Of a DNA stretch of 64,000 nucleotides, positions 37,089 to 45,621 are shown piece by piece (positions within the stretch are counted from its first letter, which is position 1; the number at the start of each line of letters is the position of its first letter). Below the pieces are notes generated by a model. That model searched no databases and had not been told where the DNA came from. It saw only the letters and a program-made list of their open reading frames with translations. Source of the stretch: Psychrobacter sp. JB385 (GTDB lineage: Bacteria; Pseudomonadota; Gammaproteobacteria; Pseudomonadales; Moraxellaceae). The position numbers and the translations under genes are program-made. The stretch lies in contig NZ_FUKN01000001.1 of assembly GCF_900163785.1 (NCBI RefSeq), positions 310,001-374,000 of the forward strand. Direction: 5' to 3'.

Positions 37089-37831
37089 TGCTAGGATCTA
37101 TAATGTCAGTGTCGTGGTTAGCTGAATTATTGGCGTTATTGCCATTTATGAGCCCTGATCGGGCACAAATTGTCATCTCGTCTTTTTGGCCGATGCTCAA
37201 AGGTGGTATCTATTATTCGATACCACTGGCATTGATCTCATTTACGATTGGTATGATCATTGCGCTGACAGTGGCCCTGATTCGTATCGTGCCACGTGCT
37301 GGCTGGTTTCATCAGATCATTTATAGGCTTGCTCGTATCTATGTGTCTGCCATTCGCGGGACACCGATGCTGGTGCAGCTGTTTATTATTTTCTATGGAT
37401 TGCCAAGCGTTGGGGTTAAGCTTGATCCTTTTCCCTCCGCTATTATTGCCTTTTCGCTGAATATTGGTGCCTATGCCTCAGAGACGGTACGTGCATCGAT
37501 TTTGTCGATTCCAAAAGGGCAGTGGGAAGCAGGTTCGACAGTTGGACTCACGTACCTGCAAACATTTCGTCATGTCATTTTGCCGCAAGCGCTTCGGGTA
37601 TCCGTACCGCCACTATCCAATACATTTATCAGTTTGGTGAAAGACACCTCGCTTGCCTCATTGGTCTTGGTGACAGAGCTGTTCAAACAAGCACAGATTA
37701 TCACCGCCCGTAACTATGAATTCATGCTGGTGTATACCGAAGCGGCGATTATTTATTGGGGTATTTGTCTGTTTCTCACCTTTATCCAAGGCAAGCTTGA
37801 AACCAGACTGGATCGTTATGTGGCGAAGTAA
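37088..37831 (+). CDS. Amino acid ABC transporter permease
   Basis: A 247-residue permease of the HisM/GlnP type with four to five membrane helices. The EAA loop is visible: [20 protein letters not shown] and then [29 protein letters not shown] is typical of polar amino acid systems. A single permease gene implies a homodimer. An internal ATG at 37103 is an alternative start. Tightly coupled to the binding protein gene. Confidence 0.9.
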   Translation: MLGSIMSVSWLAELLALLPFMSPDRAQIVISSFWPMLKGGIYYSIPLALISFTIGMIIALTVALIRIVPRAGWFHQIIYRLARIYVSAIRGTPMLVQLFIIFYGLPSVGVKLDPFPSAIIAFSLNIGAYASETVRASILSIPKGQWEAGSTVGLTYLQTFRHVILPQALRVSVPPLSNTFISLVKDTSLASLVLVTELFKQAQIITARNYEFMLVYTEAAIIYWGICLFLTFIQGKLETRLDRYVAK

Positions 37832-37913
37832 AAGCCTATAAACGCTACGAGTATATTTGTCATCACGTGTTATTGCGATTAGCAAGGCAGCTATCAGTAC
37901 AACAGGAATTTTC

Positions 37914-38657
37914 ATGATCAAAGTCACTAATATTCATAAAGCCTTTGGTAGCAATCAGGTGCTAAAGGGCATCGATTTAACTATTAATAAAGGCAAGGTG
38001 GTCGTCATATTAGGGCCTTCAGGATCAGGGAAGACCACTTTTTTGCGCTGTCTTAATGCGCTTGAGATTCCTGATTCAGGAGTGATTGCCTTTGATGATG
38101 GTAGCCTGACCGTTGACTTTGCGACTAAGCCTAAAAAAAATACTTTGCTAGCGTTACAACGTAAGTCAGGTATGGTGTTTCAGTCTTATAACTTGTTTCC
38201 TCATAAGACGGCGCTTGAGAATCTGATGCTTGGGCCGACGGTGGTACAAGGCCAAAACAAGGCACAAGCGCGTGAAAAGGCGCTGGTGTTGCTGGACAAA
38301 GTCGGTCTGTCAGATAAAGCCGATCTTTATCCATTTCAGTTGTCTGGTGGTCAGCAGCAGCGTGTTGGTATCGCCCGTGCATTGGCCATTGAGCCTTCAT
38401 TATTATTGTTTGATGAGCCAACCTCAGCGCTGGATCCAGAGCTGGTACAGGATGTGCTTGAAAGTATGAAGCAGCTGGCCTCTGAAGGGTGGACGATGGT
38501 TGTGGTGACACACGAAATCAACTTTGCTCGTGATGTGGCAGATCATGTGGTCTTGATCGAAGATGGGGTAGTGGTCGAAGAAGGCAGTGCTAAGCAGTTA
38601 TTTGAGGATTCAATGCATCCACGTACGCAAGCGTTCTTGCAGCGTATTGAGCAGTAA
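37914..38657 (+). CDS. Amino acid ABC transporter ATP-binding protein
   Basis: A ~247-residue ATPase with Walker A GPSGSGKTT, the Q-loop GMVFQSYNLFPH, signature LSGGQQQR, Walker B LLLFDEPTSALD and H-loop VVTHE, all intact. It drives the importer formed with the two preceding genes. The frame extends back to 37857, but ATG 37914 is preceded by AGGA at 7 nt and gives the normal N-terminus (MIKVTNIHKAFGSNQVL). Compared with homologues there is a small insertion (FDDGSLTVDFATKPKKNTLL) before the Q-loop. A terminator follows. Confidence 0.92.
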   Translation: MIKVTNIHKAFGSNQVLKGIDLTINKGKVVVILGPSGSGKTTFLRCLNALEIPDSGVIAFDDGSLTVDFATKPKKNTLLALQRKSGMVFQSYNLFPHKTALENLMLGPTVVQGQNKAQAREKALVLLDKVGLSDKADLYPFQLSGGQQQRVGIARALAIEPSLLLFDEPTSALDPELVQDVLESMKQLASEGWTMVVVTHEINFARDVADHVVLIEDGVVVEEGSAKQLFEDSMHPRTQAFLQRIEQ

Positions 38658-38686
38658 GACTTTTGTGATGTAACGTACTCAGTTGT

Positions 38687-38722
38687 AAAAAAATCATCAG
38701 TCGTTTGGCTGGTGATTTTTTT
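38687..38722 (+). terminator. Terminator of the amino acid importer operon
   Basis: AAAAAAATCATCAG pairs with CTGGTGATTTTTTT (one G-T pair) around an 8-nt loop, about 30 bp beyond the ATPase stop. Confidence 0.85.
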
Positions 38723-38938
38723 GTCTATCATTTGAGCTTAATGGTTATAGTAGGAAGCAAATAGACAACTATAACAGTACTATTCTTTTGTTTTTTCCAC
38801 AATTGAAATGTTCATAGTGATCATTAGTGAGGACGTGAAGATCAAACAGTAGGCTGACGGTCTCCTTGTTTCGACTTGATAAAATAATCACAATGTACTG
38901 TATGGTTTACCTATCTAGTAGATTCATTACTCTCTATC

Positions 38939-40300
38939 TCAATGCCTAACATCCATAACAAGTCTTGTTTGAGCAAGCTCATCAAGATATTGGTCTATAA
39001 TTTGAGTATTTTCTCTATCCAAATGGGCATCCCATTCATCAAGCATGACAACTATACTTTGGTCGTCCTCTCTAATTTCTTGAATTTGTTTGATGAGTTG
39101 TTGTCCTGTTGAGCCTTTATGGGTTTGATCTGTTTTGTAATTGAAATACAAATTGTGCTTGGCAGGCAAATAGTACGCTCGTTCTTGGTAGTGGTCTTTT
39201 AGTTTGAGTAACATACAAGACTTACCAACACCATTACTACCAATCAGTGTTACCCTCCCTTTCTTTGGCAACTGTGTTGAATCAAAAATCTCTCCTGTTT
39301 GCTTCACACGTATTTGGTCTACCTGAATGTAGGTATCTAAATCCACATTGGTAGGTTGTAAAACCGCCAAAATACCATCTAGCATCGTTTTAATAACGCC
39401 GATACTGGTATGGTAGCCAATCAAGGCATAGCACATTTGCAATAGCTGAATTTGTCTTGGCAGCGTGGCAATTAGCACCGCCATCGTCGCGGCATCATTC
39501 CAATTTTTATTAAAAATAAAGCCGGTGATCACAAAAACAGGCAGCATGAGTATGATCATGCCTAAGCTTGAATTAATGTGCTGAATGGATGTGGATTTGA
39601 CGCTATTATTCTTTGCGGTCGCAAAGCTTTTTTGAACGATATTATTATAGAGTGTGTAATTATGCTTGTTGAAAATAACGACGTTATCCCAACTGTCAAA
39701 GAGTTTAGCGGTTAAGCTCAACCGTGATTGCTGATCTGTTTTGGCAGCGGTTTTTAAAGTATGTCGTCTGAAATGTACAAACATAGAAGCAACAACAATA
39801 CCTACTGCATAACTAAGCAGTAATGTACCATCTAAAAACCAAGCAATAACGAGCACGTTAAATAAGACATTAAGAACCAACGCTGAAATGTCAAAGATAC
39901 TATCAATGACGGTCTCAAGCGTGTAGTTACTCTCCTGAGCAAGTGTTGTCATTGCCGTACTCTGTAATTCATCGCTGGATAACAAATAGGTTTTACCTAA
40001 AAAAACAGTGTGGAAGGTATCATTGTATAGTTTATGAGCATCGTACTTAGCGCGCTCCGTATTGGTAACACAGAAATACGCAGGCACATAAACGACCACC
40101 AAAGAGGCGGCAAATAGCAGCATATAGGGAAGTAAAGGCCCATTGTCAGCGAAACTTTGTGCCAGTCGAGCAATAAAATACGTTGAGGACGCGACAATGA
40201 TTTGCTGAATTACTAAGAAAAATAATGCTATACGCAGATACTTGTTTGAGATAATTTTATAAATCAAGATTTTTCGATATCCCTTAAAATTTACACACAT
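38939..40300 (-). CDS. ABC exporter-like protein with compact ATPase domain
   Basis: A 453-residue fusion of a membrane domain (six hydrophobic segments, residues ~20-320) and an unusually small nucleotide-binding domain (last ~115 residues). Walker A is IGSNGVGKSC (around residue 353), the signature looks like GSTGQQ in place of LSGGQ, Walker B and catalytic Glu are VVMLDEWDAHLD, and the protein ends at the H-loop (MDVRH). About 45 residues separate Walker A from the signature, where a normal domain has ~100, so the helical subdomain and clear Q-loop appear missing. All key ATPase residues remain, so it may be functional. Homodimeric export of a peptide or small molecule is inference. AT-rich coding and isolation suggest transfer. 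Confidence 0.7.
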   Translation of the reverse strand: MCVNFKGYRKILIYKIISNKYLRIALFFLVIQQIIVASSTYFIARLAQSFADNGPLLPYMLLFAASLVVVYVPAYFCVTNTERAKYDAHKLYNDTFHTVFLGKTYLLSSDELQSTAMTTLAQESNYTLETVIDSIFDISALVLNVLFNVLVIAWFLDGTLLLSYAVGIVVASMFVHFRRHTLKTAAKTDQQSRLSLTAKLFDSWDNVVIFNKHNYTLYNNIVQKSFATAKNNSVKSTSIQHINSSLGMIILMLPVFVITGFIFNKNWNDAATMAVLIATLPRQIQLLQMCYALIGYHTSIGVIKTMLDGILAVLQPTNVDLDTYIQVDQIRVKQTGEIFDSTQLPKKGRVTLIGSNGVGKSCMLLKLKDHYQERAYYLPAKHNLYFNYKTDQTHKGSTGQQLIKQIQEIREDDQSIVVMLDEWDAHLDRENTQIIDQYLDELAQTRLVMDVRH

Positions 40301-40378
40301 AAATCTAGCAAATAACAGCTGCTTGCTGACGTATAATCTTATGATTAACTTTCAGATTTTTTGTGACTATATCTCGCT

Positions 40379-40759
40379 TCATACACAGATTTTGCTAACT
40401 GTAATTTCGTTTTCGTACTTGCCAGTAGGTCCGTAACCACCTTCAGAGCCGATCACTCCGACCACGCAAGTTTCAAACAACTTATAATAGCCATCTTGAC
40501 CAATTTTATTAGAGTCTTTCATTAAAAGCTGTTCAGGATCTGATACATAGTAGACTTTACCGTTCGTATCCAACTCATGTATTTCAAAGCCTCTCTTAAA
40601 AATTCCACGCATTTCTACTTCTTCTGGAGTTTGCTTTACGATGGCTTCTGATGGATTTTCTTTCACCTCATGAACGCTGTTAGACTCTTTATTGCTGCAA
40701 CCTATACTCATAAATATAAGTGCCGCCAATCCTGCTACTACCAATCTGAGGTTAGACAT
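40379..40759 (-). CDS. Small predicted lipoprotein, unknown
   Basis: A 126-residue protein whose signal ends at a lipobox (IFMSIGCSN), giving a mature protein of ~106 residues after a polar linker (NKESNSVHEVKENPSE). The rest includes GFEIHELDTNGKVYYVSDPE and GVIGSEGGYGPTGKYE, and two further cysteines near the C-terminus could form a disulfide. No family recognised. It sits 78 bp upstream of the exporter gene on the same strand; a joint transcript is possible. Confidence 0.65.
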   Translation of the reverse strand: MSNLRLVVAGLAALIFMSIGCSNKESNSVHEVKENPSEAIVKQTPEEVEMRGIFKRGFEIHELDTNGKVYYVSDPEQLLMKDSNKIGQDGYYKLFETCVVGVIGSEGGYGPTGKYENEITVSKICV

Positions 40760-41057
40760 TTAGCTTTTCCTATAGAAGATATCTATAAATAGACTTTTTA
40801 TAGAGCGCAAACAAAAAATTTGGTTATAAATATAACTCTTTTTTAATAGACTATTATCGACTAAAATAAGTAATTCTACAATATAATTAACACTTTGTAA
40901 TAGTGAAGCTTTATTTGAGCATTGAGCATCTTAGTAAGGGCTTGGCTTTCTATGATAAATGACTAACAGTCAGGCTAGATTCATGGTTAGATATTTGGAA
41001 TGTTAATACTAGCCAACCTACTAATCACGCAATAATTCCTATATAAGGATAAATATA

Positions 41058-41561
41058 ATGAAAATTGAAATACGTCATGCTGAGCCAGAAGACGCAGACA
41101 CGTTGCAAGCCATTTATACTGATGAGGCCTTATATACAAATACTTTGCAGTTACCCATGCCCTCCAAGACCCTATGGCGCAAGCGCCTGACTGATATACC
41201 TGACAATGTGTACATGTTAGTGGCTGAAATTGAGGGTGAAGTGGTGGGAAGTCTCGGGCTTCAGATTATGACATCAAAGCGTCAACGCCATGTCGCAAGC
41301 TTTGGGGTCAGTGTAAAAACGGCAGCACAAGGCAAAGGTGTCGGCAGAACGCTTATAAACGCAGCGCTGGATTTGGCTGATAATTGGTTGGATATCAGAC
41401 GTATTGAAATTACCACTTATACCGATAACACCGGAGCTATTGGTTTATATGAGAGCTTGGGCTTTGTGATAGAAGGTGAAATGGTGGATTATGCTTATCG
41501 CAACGGCGAGTATGTCAATGCTTATCAGATGGCAAGAATTCGAAAAACTAAAAACGGATAG
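41058..41561 (+). CDS. GNAT acetyltransferase, YhhY-like
   Basis: A 167-residue N-acetyltransferase closely resembling E. coli YhhY (AaaT), which acetylates amino acids such as phenylalanine and methionine. Shared blocks are IEIRHAEPEDADTLQAIYTD, NTLQLPMPS, HVASFGVSVKTAAQGKGVGR, RRIEITTYTDN and YAYRNGEYVNAYQMARI. Ac-CoA binding is by QGKGVGRTL. AAGGA precedes the ATG at good spacing. Substrate by analogy only. Confidence 0.85.
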   Translation: MKIEIRHAEPEDADTLQAIYTDEALYTNTLQLPMPSKTLWRKRLTDIPDNVYMLVAEIEGEVVGSLGLQIMTSKRQRHVASFGVSVKTAAQGKGVGRTLINAALDLADNWLDIRRIEITTYTDNTGAIGLYESLGFVIEGEMVDYAYRNGEYVNAYQMARIRKTKNG

Positions 41562-41655
41562 TATTGATAAATATTATTTCTAAAATAGCTTACTTCGGTA
41601 TTATCCATAAATGTAAAAAGCTCCCATAAAAAAAGATTTATCCTAACAGTTAACT

Positions 41656-42165
41656 ATGGAGTGCCACATATTTTTTATACGTAAGGCGAACCAAAGCGAT
41701 GTATCAGATATTGCTCATATACATTTTGACAGTTGGAATGCTACGTATTCGAACCTTTTACCTAAAACATATAGAGACAAAGAAAATAATTTGTCTCAAA
41801 AAATGCAAATGTGGCAGAAGGTGCTACCTAGAGCTGATGTGAATACATGGGTAGCATTTGATGCTAAAAATGCTACTGTAGGGTTTATTTCTTATTTCAA
41901 GAAAGATCACAAGTGTGAAATAACCACTCTGTACCTTCTGCCGCAATACCAAAATTTAGGGATAGGCACTCAGTTAATGAACTCAGCCCTCATTAATGTT
42001 TCTCAATGTAATAGCTGCTCTAGTCTATTCTTATGGGTGTTAAAAACCAATCTATCTGCGATCAGTTTTTATGAGAAATTTGGTTTTGAATCTGATGGGC
42101 AGTGTGATGTAGAGCTATACGAGGACGACAAAATAATAGATATTAGAATGGTAAAATCACTTTAG
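41656..42165 (+). CDS. GNAT acetyltransferase
   Basis: A 169-residue GNAT protein: IRKANQSDVSDIAHIHFDSW, ITTLYLLPQYQNLGIGTQLM for acetyl-CoA, and LWVLKTNLSAISFYEKFGFE. This subgroup is common and of unknown substrate. Base composition is lower in GC than the neighbours downstream. No clear Shine-Dalgarno precedes ATG 41656; the conserved region starts about seven residues in. Confidence 0.82.
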   Translation: MECHIFFIRKANQSDVSDIAHIHFDSWNATYSNLLPKTYRDKENNLSQKMQMWQKVLPRADVNTWVAFDAKNATVGFISYFKKDHKCEITTLYLLPQYQNLGIGTQLMNSALINVSQCNSCSSLFLWVLKTNLSAISFYEKFGFESDGQCDVELYEDDKIIDIRMVKSL

Positions 42166-42200
42166 TATCTATAAGTCTATTCTCAAGATTAGGATGCGCT

Positions 42201-42962
42201 CTAATCAATCCACAAAAACCACGCTTGCTTTCGGCTGTCATTCTGCTGAATGAAGCAGACTTTTTCGGCCTGCGTTCTCGGTTGATGCTGCGTATTGGCA
42301 CCGCAGTCCTTTGAGCGCTGTTTGATCCACTGAATTTGCTCTTGCTTCAAGTCAGATTCCATACGCTCGCCATATAACCGCCTGACTTCATTTCGCGTTA
42401 TTTGATAGCTTTTATTTAACGCTTTATCGGACGCATTATATTTACTATTAATAAGGGCAGTTTGCGACGTTAGTGGTAGATAGGTCGAGTTTTCTTTATA
42501 AGTGACGGAACTATCATCTAGCGTCCACTCATTGCCTGCATATATTTTTTGATCGATAGGGTCTATAAAGCCTTTGATCCCATTACCTTCGAATTGATAA
42601 CCCTGAAAACCACATGGGGTTACGCCGTCTTTACATAAGCTATGCTTGGTCTTGGCAGCGTAAAATTTGACGCTATAGGGCGACTTATCGATACTCTTAT
42701 CGTATGGCTTTATATGCCATAAGCGCTGCAAATCTGGCGCGACTAGTAGCATGCCATCGCACGTCACACTGCCTTCTTCGCAGTCTTCATAAAGGTTTAA
42801 GCGTTGTCCCTGTACGTCTATGCCTAATACAAAGTTTGCTTCTATGGGTGCGATCGATACAGGCACGAGCGCTGTACTAAAAGACGCGGCTAATAATAGG
42901 CCGACACCGATGCTAGCCTGTTTTAATAAGCGAAATCTACAAGTGTGAAAGACACGCATCAT
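42201..42962 (-). CDS. Secreted LprI/DUF1311-like protein
   Basis: A ~253-residue protein with an N-terminal hydrophobic signal (ASIGVGLLLAASFSTALVP). The C-terminal ~80 residues carry the DUF1311/LprI pattern: LNKSYQITRNEVRRLYGERM, then QEQIQWIKQRSKDCG. LprI proteins are lysozyme inhibitors in mycobacteria, but the family is wide. The central domain has cysteine pairs (EDCEEGSVTCDG and LCKDGVTPCG). The frame stays open far upstream within trpG; the real start is ATG 42962, 4 nt after the trpG stop. The link to tryptophan synthesis is positional only. Confidence 0.7.
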   Translation of the reverse strand: MMRVFHTCRFRLLKQASIGVGLLLAASFSTALVPVSIAPIEANFVLGIDVQGQRLNLYEDCEEGSVTCDGMLLVAPDLQRLWHIKPYDKSIDKSPYSVKFYAAKTKHSLCKDGVTPCGFQGYQFEGNGIKGFIDPIDQKIYAGNEWTLDDSSVTYKENSTYLPLTSQTALINSKYNASDKALNKSYQITRNEVRRLYGERMESDLKQEQIQWIKQRSKDCGANTQHQPRTQAEKVCFIQQNDSRKQAWFLWID

Positions 42963-42966
42963 GAGC

Positions 42967-43614
42967 TTATAGCTGCTGTAAAAAATTCGTGAGCAAACGC
43001 TTGGCACCCTCGGTCGCAAAGGATTCAGGATGAAATTGCACGCCTTGAATCGGGTAGTCCTTGTGCTGTAGACCCATAATCTCATCACCAGCCAATGCCG
43101 ATTCACTCAAGCTTAGCGCAGCATGATTATCATTGGCGACAACAGCAGTGACTGTCAAACACTCTGGTAAGGTATTTGCTTGTACCATGAGTGAGTGATA
43201 ACGCATGATTTCAAGCTCTTGTGGCAAGCCTTGATAGATACCAGTATCATCATGGCGAATCGATGAGACCTTGCCATGCATCGGTAGGCTGGCACGAACC
43301 ACGTCACCACCAAACACATGGGCGATACCCTGCATCCCTAAGCAAACGCCTAACAATGGCGTTGTCTTGCCCATGACTTCGATCACCTCACTACATACAC
43401 CAAAATAAGCAGGATCGTCTGGCGCGCCAGGACCAGGTGAGATAATGATTCGATCCAATCTCATTGCTTGCACATCGGCTAGGGTAATCTCGTTATTGCG
43501 TTTGACGATGACGTTTGCCGCTTGACTGTCATCCATGGTTTGTAAAATCTCGCCAATGTATTGATACAGATTAAAGGTAAACGAGTCGTAGTTGTCGATA
43601 ATTAAAACATTCAT
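42967..43614 (-). CDS. trpG: Anthranilate synthase component II (glutamine amidotransferase)
   Basis: A 215-residue class I glutamine amidotransferase that feeds ammonia to TrpE. Visible are the N-terminal IIDNYDSFTFNLYQYI, the oxyanion motif SPGPGAPDD, the nucleophile in LLGVCLGMQGIAHVFGG, and the His-Glu pair of VQFHPESF. It might also serve p-aminobenzoate synthesis, as in several gammaproteobacteria with one amidotransferase. Gap to trpE is 33 bp. Confidence 0.92.
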   Translation of the reverse strand: MNVLIIDNYDSFTFNLYQYIGEILQTMDDSQAANVIVKRNNEITLADVQAMRLDRIIISPGPGAPDDPAYFGVCSEVIEVMGKTTPLLGVCLGMQGIAHVFGGDVVRASLPMHGKVSSIRHDDTGIYQGLPQELEIMRYHSLMVQANTLPECLTVTAVVANDNHAALSLSESALAGDEIMGLQHKDYPIQGVQFHPESFATEGAKRLLTNFLQQL

Positions 43615-43647
43615 GGGTCATAAACTCTTTGATAAAAATAGGGATAA

Positions 43648-45066
43648 TTACGGTTGCATAAAGCTGTCTAAGACCACCTTCATCGCGGACAGTTTACGCT
43701 GAATCTCTAAATACTCATCGGCTGGATTGGAGTCGTAGACATTGCCGCCGCAGGTTTGCGCGTAGGCAGACTTTCCATTGATAAACAGACTGCGAATAGG
43801 AATGGCAAAAATGCAGTCACCGTTAAAATTGAATGAGCCTAATGCTCCGCCATAAGCGCCGCGACCGTCTGGTTCCAGCTCATTGATCACTTTGATGGCC
43901 TCAATTTTTGGCGCGCCTGATAAAGTGCCCGCAGGAAAATTGCTGGCAAGCGCACTGAACATATCTTCATTTGGATGTAAGATACCAACGATTTCAGAGG
44001 AGATATGCTGTACGTGCGAGAAGCGCTTGATGTCCATCAAACTGCGCACTTTTACCGTGCCAAATTGTGCCACGCGGCCAATATCATTGCGATGCAAGTC
44101 GACCAGCATATTGTGCTCAGCAATTTCTTTGGCATCATTGAGCAAGGCGCGGGCAAGTTTGCGATCTTCGATCACATCGACGCCGCGTTTGGCGGTGCCC
44201 GCTAGAGGATAGGTTTCCATCTCACCCTGACGCAAGCGGAACAATAATTCAGGGGATGCTCCAATAATACATTGCTGAGCAAATTTCATAAAGTACATGT
44301 GCGGCGAGGGATTGACAGCGCGCAGTTTTTCATAAATTGGCATCTTGTCGCCAGCGATACGATACTTAGATTTAAAGCCCACTTCACACTGAAAGATACG
44401 CCCAGAGACGATGTCTTCTTTAACTTGCATGACTGCTTTTGCATGGTCTTCTTGACTCATGCCGTCACCCAAGAATTCGACGCTGGGCGGCTTATAACTT
44501 GGTATGGGTGCATCAAGTAGGTTTTTGATTTGCTCAATGCGATTGTCTTGTTGCGTGGTCGGATAGTAAAAATAGAAAATCTCGCCCGTCATTTTATCCA
44601 GCGTCAGACCGTCCAAATATACCCCAAATTTAAACGGCTCAAAGTCCTCGCTCGACTTAGCATTGAGACTTGGCTCAAAGAAATTCACACAGTCATAGCC
44701 CAAATAGCCGACCAGACCGCCGCTTTGATCGCGCGCAATCACGTGCTGCGGGGTGATTTTACGCAGCAACTCATAAGGATTGTCCGTTTGGTAATGCGTG
44801 GTTTGAGCCGTTTTATTGTCAGTAATGGCAAGCGTGGTACGATCGATAGCCGCAATGGTCATAATCGGATCAAAACCAATGGCATGATGGCGAGAGATAT
44901 GACTGTCTTCGCCCAGTGACTCAAGCAAGTAGCAGGTATCAAACTCGCGCTCAATACGTTTGAATAGCGCAAAAAAATCGATATCTTGCGTCAGCTTTAT
45001 GCGCTGCGGCTTACTAGGAATATCAATCAGTGCTGGCTGTACAGGTGTAGCATGAAAAGAGCTCAT
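43648..45066 (-). CDS. trpE: Anthranilate synthase component I
   Basis: A 472-residue chorismate-using enzyme that makes anthranilate with TrpG. Signatures include GYLGYDCVNFFEP, GRIFQCEVGFKSKY, IGASPELLFRL, ETYPLAGTAKRG, LVDLHRNDIGRVAQFG and AGTLSGAPKIEAI. It is shorter than the ~500-520 residues of the common form. The PLAGTAKRG stretch with alanine where PIAGT(R/K)KRG is common and QCEVGFKSKY in place of Q(V/I)VLSQR are notable. These features, together with the linked trpR, favour TrpE over PabB, but a p-aminobenzoate role cannot be fully excluded. Presumably repressed by TrpR. Confidence 0.87.
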   Translation of the reverse strand: MSSFHATPVQPALIDIPSKPQRIKLTQDIDFFALFKRIEREFDTCYLLESLGEDSHISRHHAIGFDPIMTIAAIDRTTLAITDNKTAQTTHYQTDNPYELLRKITPQHVIARDQSGGLVGYLGYDCVNFFEPSLNAKSSEDFEPFKFGVYLDGLTLDKMTGEIFYFYYPTTQQDNRIEQIKNLLDAPIPSYKPPSVEFLGDGMSQEDHAKAVMQVKEDIVSGRIFQCEVGFKSKYRIAGDKMPIYEKLRAVNPSPHMYFMKFAQQCIIGASPELLFRLRQGEMETYPLAGTAKRGVDVIEDRKLARALLNDAKEIAEHNMLVDLHRNDIGRVAQFGTVKVRSLMDIKRFSHVQHISSEIVGILHPNEDMFSALASNFPAGTLSGAPKIEAIKVINELEPDGRGAYGGALGSFNFNGDCIFAIPIRSLFINGKSAYAQTCGGNVYDSNPADEYLEIQRKLSAMKVVLDSFMQP

Positions 45067-45152
45067 AACGACTTCCGAAATAGTTCAAATTGATAATAAA
45101 CAACAATGAAATAAATAAAACAAGAGAAACGGGGAGAGTATGGTTTAGCCCC

Positions 45153-45428
45153 TTACTGACCTTGTCTGTGTGTGGCTAATAAAGCACTGACATCATGGTG
45201 TTGAATGGCTTTGGCCCCTCGTGAGACGGTCGCAATACCAACGCCCAATTGCTCAGAAATATCACGCTGAGTCACGCCGCGTTCAAGCAAGTCAAAAATA
45301 CGAACACGATTCGCAATCTCATGCTGCTCTTTTTCCGTCAGCAGCGCTGCCAATAAGGCTTCGATATCAGACTTATCGTGACAAGTGGCTAGATGGGTCA
45401 GAAGGCTCTGATAGGGGTCAGTATTCAT
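45153..45428 (-). CDS. trpR: Trp repressor family regulator
   Basis: A 91-residue TrpR-family protein. The DNA-binding helix-turn-helix is LLERGVTQRDISEQLGVGIA followed by TVSRGAKAIQ, and LTEKEQHEIANRVRIFDLL is the usual core. I use the start ATG 45428 (MNTDPYQSLL), since the longer frame runs through the promoter. The operator found upstream, and trpE-trpG downstream after 86 bp, give a self-repressed trpR-trpE-trpG unit. E. coli TrpR is instead unlinked to the trp operon. Confidence 0.87.
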   Translation of the reverse strand: MNTDPYQSLLTHLATCHDKSDIEALLAALLTEKEQHEIANRVRIFDLLERGVTQRDISEQLGVGIATVSRGAKAIQHHDVSALLATHRQGQ

Positions 45429-45472
45429 AATATTGGGTCTTAATAAAAAAGAATCACTATCTTGTATCAGTA

Positions 45473-45502
45473 TTCTAGTACGATAGTACAAAAAACGCAA
45501 GT
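45473..45502 (-). promoter_or_regulatory. trpR promoter with overlapping TrpR operator
   Basis: On the minus strand, TTGCGT and TAGAAT are 17 bp apart. On the plus strand the -10 region contains CTAG-TACG-ATAG (45475-45486), matching the spacing of two CTAG half-sites with a 4-bp centre in the known trp operator. TrpR bound here would block RNA polymerase. Confidence 0.7.
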
Positions 45503-45504
45503 GA

Positions 45505-45520
45505 TACGCAAGCTTGCGTA
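45505..45520. promoter_or_regulatory. Perfect 16-bp palindrome upstream of trpR
   Basis: TACGCAAGCTTGCGTA reads the same on both strands. It lies just upstream of the -35 box of the trpR promoter; ACGCAAG also occurs once more in the adjacent -35 region. Binding protein unknown. Confidence 0.5.
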
Positions 45521-45621
45521 CGATGCCACCAATGAATGAAAAAGTGTTTTGGTAGTAACTAAATAAGCAAGGGTGTTAATAACAGCAAGGTGGTCAGTGT
45601 TTGGATTTAACGCCTAGCCCT

